Source: Burkholderiales bacterium (GTDB lineage: Bacteria > Pseudomonadota > Gammaproteobacteria > Burkholderiales > Burkholderiaceae_C). From it: a stretch of DNA of 64,000 bases. Each line of letters begins with the position of its first letter. Positions within the stretch are counted from its first letter, which is position 1. The stretch is from assembly GCA_016703325.1 (NCBI GenBank), contig JADJCH010000011.1:62001-126000 (forward strand). Reading direction: 5' to 3'. The position numbers and the translations under genes are program-made. A model generated the notes under the pieces. That model did not search any database, had not been told where the DNA came from, and was given only the letters and a program-made list of their open reading frames with translations. Below, one piece after another: positions 60,401 through 64,000 of the stretch.

Positions 60401-60882
60401 GCCAGTTCGCTGCGCAGGCGAGCCAACTCGGCTGCCAGCTCGGCACTCTCGTCGGCCGGCGAACCGGGTGGTACGAAGGGGCCGGACTTGTAGCCTGGAT
60501 CCTGAAATGTCCGGTGGAACCAGACGCCAAGCTGCCAACTGAACCGCAGCGCCATCAGTGCACTGCGGTGGTCTCCGGTCAACTGGTGATTGGCTTCGTT
60601 ACCAGAGCGCCGAACCTCATGAAACAGCGTGCTGACCTCGCGCGGAACGATGCCCTCATCCTGCAGCCGGCGCAGCAGATCGACCTGCTTCTCGTCCGGG
60701 CCCGTATAGAGCCCCACCCTGCTGGCCACCTGTTGGGCGAGCAGCTCCGCGAGCTGTCGCAACTTCAGCAGGCAGGTGTTGGGGTCCTGCGCGAAGTAAC
60801 GCTCCGCCAGCATCCCGAGGCGCACGAGCTGTTCATCGTGCGCCTGGAGCTGGGCAAAGTTCGAGACTGAGGTCGGCCGCAT
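57469..60882 (-). CDS. hsdR: Type I restriction endonuclease HsdR
   Basis: About 1137 residues from ATG 60882. N-terminal DUF4145-like helical part (EVRRSGNEANHQLTGDHRSA) and a short coiled coil (about 145-215). Nuclease domain PD-(D/E)XK: ADYALFVGLTPVAIVEAKRK with Asp292 and Glu306-x-Lys308. Superfamily 2 motor: GTGKT at 449-453, DECH at 553-556, VDVPEICNLVFLRQVNSR and QMLGRATRLCDF. Cleaves unmethylated DNA after translocation. First gene of the island; 28 bases separate it from hsdM. Confidence 0.96.
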   Translation of the reverse strand: MRPTSVSNFAQLQAHDEQLVRLGMLAERYFAQDPNTCLLKLRQLAELLAQQVASRVGLYTGPDEKQVDLLRRLQDEGIVPREVSTLFHEVRRSGNEANHQLTGDHRSALMALRFSWQLGVWFHRTFQDPGYKSGPFVPPGSPADESAELAAELARLRSELAQFQAAHQQVASTLGQVQAQAKQAEDDSAFWESMAAEAEAAKAELLKRLADQQAHASVSPAQTVARYVSAANSAAAVLHISESDTRQLIDKQLAAAGWRADSVLLTYGKGARPQRGEARAIAEWPTETGPADYALFVGLTPVAIVEAKRKHVDVSAALQQAKRYSRGFRPTAEVELPASNFGAQGEFRIPFVFSTNGRPYLRQLAEQSGVWFCDLRRPENLGHALDGWYTPEGLTALLQRDDARAHAELAHSPFDYGFPLRPYQQRAILATEASIRDGQRAILLAMATGTGKTKTCIALIYRLLKAKRFRRILFLVDRSALGEQAANAFKDTRMERLQTFANIFGIKELDDPTPDGDTAVHLATVQGMVQRVLYSADGKLPPPIDQYDCIVVDECHRGYLLDRELSDTELSFRGYDDYVSKYRRVLDYFDAVKVGLTATPALHTTQIFGAPVFTYGYREAVVDGYLVDYEPPIQVHTLLSERGISWKAGEEVKRYNTGRQQIELFKTPDEIKLKVDDFNRKVITRSFNEVVCAYLAQELDPASRRKTLIFCVSDSHADMVVGLLKKAFEAQYGAAEDDAVIKITGAADKPLQLIRRYKNERLPNVAVTVDLLTTGVDVPEICNLVFLRQVNSRILFDQMLGRATRLCDFGGNDVKDAFRVFDAVRIFEAIGDMTAMKPVVVNPKISFTQLVQELATLKDESATELARDQFLAKLQAKKRHLTDKNRQDFEVKAGMSVQAFAQKLKALPLADVAAWFVQNPELGELLDRRNDGPEREMFVSDHTDAFDRAEHGYGKAKKPDDYLRAFSEFIQTQGNQIPALVTVLTRPRELTRAQLRELVLALDRAGFTETNLASAWRELTNQDIAARIVGYIRQAAIGDALVPYAERVDRALQHLLAHPPSGKPWSSPQRDWLKRIAAQTQANLLVDRAAIDDPDLIFKRDGGGFTRLDKVFNGQLQPVLDAFNDALWALPPEAANR

Positions 60883-61369
60883 TCTTGTTTTCTGAACAGG
60901 CTCCCAAGGTGAGCGCTTCAGCACCCAATACCAAGTCTAAGTGCGAAAACCGGCACAAGTACCCTCGCGCCCCCGGATCGCGTGACACATCCCCTGTGTG
61001 CGACCAGCCGACGCGCGCCGGGCAGTGGCTGTGCTGCGACAACTGCGGCTACGCTGCATCCCCACCCACACCCCGCGATCCGCCGACCAAGGCCGATCCG
61101 CCCCAAAGGGGTTGTCCAGCCTCACGCCCGTGCCCTGGAAATCGGCCGTGTTCCAGGGCACTCCAGCGAGGTTTCGAGCCGCAGGGCCTGAACCACGGCG
61201 GGATCGATGTTGCGAACAACAAGGTGGGTCGGCACCACAGGCTCCCGGGTTGATTGCAACGATTGCATTTTCGACGTCAGGGCAGCATTGGCACAAGCAG
61301 CCGCCGTTCCACGCGTGGGCTGATCTGCCGCTCAGCCACTGCTGCGACCTCAGCGGCGACAATCCCGGG
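60883..61369. other. 487-base gap between the restriction island and tgt
   Basis: No convincing gene, tRNA or attachment site. The right border of the restriction island should lie here. No copy of the left-border TACCGGCGCG was noticed. Divergent promoters for hsdR and tgt must be here, since the two genes point away from each other. Confidence 0.5.
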
Positions 61370-62509
61370 ATGCTGCAATTCGACCTCCTGACCACCGAAG
61401 GCCACGCCCGGCGCGGCCGGCTCACGCTCAACCACGGCGTCGTCGAGACGCCGATCTTCATGCCGGTGGGCACCTACGGCACCGTCAAGGGCGTGATGCC
61501 GCGTGACCTGGAAGCGATGGGCGCGCAGATCATCCTGGGCAACACCTTCCACCTGTGGATGCGCCCGGGGCTGGACGTGATGCAGCAGTTCGGCGGCCTG
61601 CACCGCTTCGAGAGCTGGAACAAACCCATCCTCACCGACAGCGGCGGCTTTCAGGTCTGGTCGCTGGGTGACATGCGCAAGATCAGCGAGGAGGGCGTCA
61701 AGTTCGCCTCACCGGTCAACGGCGACAAGCTCTTCCTCACGCCCGAGGTCTCGATGCAGATCCAGACGGTGCTGAACTCCGACATCGTCATGCAGTTCGA
61801 CGAGTGCACGCCGTACTGGCAGGGCGAGAAAGGCAGTGGTCACATCACCACCGAAAAGGAAGCGCGCAGCTCGATGGAGCTGTCGATGCGCTGGGCCAAA
61901 CGCTCCAAGGCGGAGTTCGCGCGGCTCGCCAACCCGAACGCGCTGTTCGGCATCGTGCAGGGCGGCATGTTCGAGAACCTGCGCGAGGAGTCGCTGGCCG
62001 GGTTGGTGGAGATGGACTTTCCCGGCTACGCGGTGGGAGGCGTCTCGGTGGGCGAGCCCAAGGACGAGATGCTGCGCATCATGGCCCACACGCCGCACCG
62101 CCTGCCCGCTCACAAACCGCGCTACCTGATGGGTGTGGGCACGCCGGAGGACCTGGTCGAAGGCGTGACGGCCGGCGTGGACATGTTCGACTGCGTGATG
62201 CCGACCCGCAATGCGCGCAACGGCCACCTGTTCACCCGCTTCGGCGACCTGAAGATCCGCAACGCCCGACACCGCAGCGACGAGCGCCCGATCGACGAGA
62301 CCTGCACCTGCCACACCTGCAGGAACTTCAGCCGCGCCTACCTGCACCACCTGGACCGCTGCGGCGAGATGCTCGGGCCGATGCTGACCAGCATCCACAA
62401 CCTGCACTACTACCTGAACCTGATGCGCGAGGTGCGCGAGGCACTGGAGGCCGGCCGCTTTGCCGCCTTCGTCACGCAGTTCAGGGCCGACCGCGCCCGC
62501 GGGATCTGA
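61370..62509 (+). CDS. tgt: Queuine/preQ1 tRNA-guanine transglycosylase Tgt
   Basis: 379 residues from ATG 61370. Conserved blocks: GVVETPIFMPVGTYGTVKG, NTFHLWMRPGLDVM, ILTDSGGFQVWSLG with an active-site Asp, FDCVMPTRNARNGHLFTRFG with the nucleophile Asp, and the zinc site CTCHTC plus His in YLHHLDRC. It swaps guanine for preQ1 at position 34 of tRNAs for Asp, Asn, His and Tyr, the step before QueA. Confidence 0.97.
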   Translation: MLQFDLLTTEGHARRGRLTLNHGVVETPIFMPVGTYGTVKGVMPRDLEAMGAQIILGNTFHLWMRPGLDVMQQFGGLHRFESWNKPILTDSGGFQVWSLGDMRKISEEGVKFASPVNGDKLFLTPEVSMQIQTVLNSDIVMQFDECTPYWQGEKGSGHITTEKEARSSMELSMRWAKRSKAEFARLANPNALFGIVQGGMFENLREESLAGLVEMDFPGYAVGGVSVGEPKDEMLRIMAHTPHRLPAHKPRYLMGVGTPEDLVEGVTAGVDMFDCVMPTRNARNGHLFTRFGDLKIRNARHRSDERPIDETCTCHTCRNFSRAYLHHLDRCGEMLGPMLTSIHNLHYYLNLMREVREALEAGRFAAFVTQFRADRARGI

Positions 62510-62597
62510 GAACCGGTGGGTTCGCCTCCGGCCGCAGGCGTCAGCGTTTGCGGAAGGTCAAAGCACACGCACCCATCGGCCGGCAGTATTTCTGCAC

Positions 62598-62636
62598 TGA
62601 GAACGATTCTTGTTAATATGCGCAAATCGTTCGCAT
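62598..62636. promoter_or_regulatory. Tandem Fur-box-like sites before the iron-binding protein gene
   Basis: TGAGAACGATTCTTGTTAA at 62598-62616 and GCGCAAATCGTTCGCAT at 62620-62636 lie side by side, 37 bases before the start at 62673. The first has GAGAACGATTCT, close to the feoA palindrome. Confidence 0.7.
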
Positions 62637-62672
62637 CATCCTGCGCCCTTTCCCCTGCCTCGAATCGCTGCC

Positions 62673-63707
62673 ATGTCACGTCGTTCGCTTCTTGCCCCCG
62701 CCACCCTGGTCACTGCACTGATCGCGGCCCTCGCGGCGCCGATGGCTTCGGCCCAGGAGAAGGTACTCAACATCTACTCGGCGCGCCATTACCAGACCGA
62801 CGAGGCGCTCTACAGCAACTTCACCAAAACCACCGGCATCAAACTCAACCGCATCGACGGCAAGGAGGACGAGCTGGTCGAGCGCATCCGCAACGAGGGT
62901 GCCTCCAGCCCGGCGGACATCCTGATCACCGTGGATGCCACCCGGCTGCAGATCGCCGACCAGCTGGGTCTGTTCCAGACCGTGCAGTCGAAGACGCTGG
63001 AGGAGCGCATCCCCGCCCACCTGCGCACCGCCACCTGGTATTCGTTCTCCACCCGTGCCCGGGTGATCGTCTACAACAAGGTGGCCGTCAAGCGCGAGCA
63101 GGTGCAGAGCTATGAGGACCTGGCCCACCCGGCGCTCAAGGGCCAGGTCTGCGTGCGCTCCGGCTCGCATCCCTACAACCTGTCGCTTGGCGGCGCGCTG
63201 ATCGCCCACGATGGCGAGGCCAAGACCGAAGCCTGGGCCAAGGGGCTGGTGGCCAACTTTGCCCGTGCGCCCAAAGGCGGCGATACCGACCAGATCAAGG
63301 CCGTGGCGGCCGGTGAATGCGGCGTGGCCCTGTCCAACAGCTACTACGTGGCGCGCATGATGCGTTCCACCAAGCCGGAGGACCAGACCGCCATGCGTGC
63401 CGTTGGCATCGTCTGGCCCAACCAGGCCAGCTGGGGCACCCACATCAACGTCTCCGGTGCCGGCGTGCTCAAGCACGCGCCGAACAAGGCCGCCGCGATC
63501 CAGTTCCTGGAGTACCTGGCCAGCAACGAAGCCCAGGCCTACTTCGCCAACGGCAACAACGAATGGCCGGTGGTCAAGGGTGCCGTGGCCGCCAACCGCG
63601 AGCTGGAGTCTCTGGGCAGCTTCAAGTCCGACAGCCTGCCGATCGGCGACATCGCCAAGTACACCGTCGCCGCGCAGAAGGCCTTCGACCGCGCTGGTTG
63701 GAAGTGA
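62673..63707 (+). CDS. Periplasmic iron(III)-binding protein (FbpA/FutA-like)
   Basis: 344 residues from ATG 62673. Signal peptide (LVTALIAALAAPMASAQ). Ferric-binding family blocks: VLNIYSARHYQTDEALYSNF, GASSPADILITVDATRL, SFSTRARVIVYNKVAV and ALSNSYYVARMM with the paired Tyr residues that bind iron, plus NVSGAGVLKHAPNKAAAIQF. Binds Fe(III) for an ABC importer; no permease or ATPase follows, the next gene being a chemotaxis receptor on the opposite strand. Confidence 0.93.
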   Translation: MSRRSLLAPATLVTALIAALAAPMASAQEKVLNIYSARHYQTDEALYSNFTKTTGIKLNRIDGKEDELVERIRNEGASSPADILITVDATRLQIADQLGLFQTVQSKTLEERIPAHLRTATWYSFSTRARVIVYNKVAVKREQVQSYEDLAHPALKGQVCVRSGSHPYNLSLGGALIAHDGEAKTEAWAKGLVANFARAPKGGDTDQIKAVAAGECGVALSNSYYVARMMRSTKPEDQTAMRAVGIVWPNQASWGTHINVSGAGVLKHAPNKAAAIQFLEYLASNEAQAYFANGNNEWPVVKGAVAANRELESLGSFKSDSLPIGDIAKYTVAAQKAFDRAGWK

Positions 63708-63732
63708 GGGACTGAACAGTCCCCCCTGCTGA

Positions 63733-64000
63733 TCACGCCGACGCGGGGTCGTTCGCCAGCCGGAACACATCCACCGCGTCGCGCAGCTCATGGGCCTGCC
63801 GGCGCATGTGGCCGATGGCTGCTGCGCTTTGTTCCACCATGGCGGCGTTCTGCTGGGTCACCTGGTCCATGCCGGACACGGCACCGGCCACCTGGGCCAC
63901 CTGGTCCTGCTGCCTTGCGGTAGCGCGGCTGATGTCGCCCACCGCCTGGCTGAGTTGTTCGATGTCCGTCACCACCTCGGTCATCACCGCCCGGGCCTGG
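63733..64000 (-). CDS. Methyl-accepting chemotaxis protein (C-terminal part, cut by the window edge)
   Basis: Only the last about 89 codons are visible. The coiled-coil signalling domain end reads IEQLSQAVGDISRATARQQD, then VSGMDQVTQQNAAMVEQSAA and a short tail DAVDVFRLANDPASA. This fits the end of an MCP of the Tsr/Tar class in Betaproteobacteria. No pentapeptide CheR tether is seen. Confidence 0.88.
   Translation of the reverse strand, partial: QARAVMTEVVTDIEQLSQAVGDISRATARQQDQVAQVAGAVSGMDQVTQQNAAMVEQSAAAIGHMRRQAHELRDAVDVFRLANDPASA

Noticed and set aside
60883..61369. A small gene or integration site between hsdR and tgt
   Set aside because: The frames there have no similarity I can recognise and no tRNA end or integrase is present.
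1..64000. tRNA genes, rRNA genes, CRISPR arrays and complete insertion sequences
   Set aside because: No cloverleaf, rRNA segment, regularly spaced repeat array or transposase was recognised on either strand by reading.

Overview
The window is high-GC DNA with dense coding and many ATGA start/stop overlaps. It carries queA, tgt, fabA-fabB, ahpC-ahpF, NnrS and ExbBD/TonB genes of the kind found in Betaproteobacteria, order Burkholderiales. A Sphaerotilus/Leptothrix/Rubrivivax-type organism is my inference from gene flavour only; there is no rRNA in the window. I saw no tRNA, rRNA, CRISPR array or complete insertion sequence.

Layout. (1) 1-6163, minus strand: the promoter-proximal part of an extracellular contractile injection system (sheath, tube, baseplate-type protein, proline-rich protein, DUF4255 protein, AAA ATPase), running off the left edge. 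(2) 6.3-11 kb: recG, an AbrB-Doc toxin-antitoxin pair, queA, and a periplasmic cytochrome c with an FNR-like box. (3) 11-47.4 kb: a long metal-acquisition region. It holds an orphan LuxR-type regulator, TonB-ExbB-ExbD with a siderophore receptor, a DUF2325 protein, HemP and Fur. Divergent from fur is a three-gene operon of a membrane-anchored CobN-like protein, a TolQ/ExbB-like protein and a DUF2149 protein. Next come an S9 peptidase, NnrS, a NitT/TauT-type ABC importer with two TonB receptors, a FagA-like protein, fabAB, a ChaN-like lipoprotein and feoAB. A Zur regulon (porin, ZnuA, ZnuB, Zur, ZrgA) and a DUF1513 protein close the region. At least nine Fur-box-like sites lie in it. (4) 47.5-49.9 kb: ahpC-ahpF behind an OxyR-like site. 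(5) 49.86-60.88 kb: an inserted type I restriction-modification island with an unusual six-gene order. Its left border replaces the last residues of AhpF and the stop codon of the last island gene. (6) 61.3-64 kb: tgt, an iron(III)-binding protein behind Fur boxes, and the end of a chemotaxis receptor.

How the genes work together. TonB-ExbB-ExbD would energise the outer-membrane receptors here. The Fe(III) periplasmic protein, FeoAB and the NitT/TauT-type ABC system would move iron or its ligands inward. The zinc genes form a parallel Zur-controlled set.

Most interesting parts. First is the Fur-controlled CobN-like/ExbB-like/DUF2149 operon next to hemP and fur. It has the composition of the Bacteroidetes hmuS-type heme-dechelatase locus and lacks partners for a cobalt chelatase. 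Second is the restriction island, in which HsdS carries an extra domain of about 180 residues and is translationally coupled to a Rad50-like ATPase with a CxxC hook and to a nuclease-like protein. Third is the contractile injection system at the left edge.
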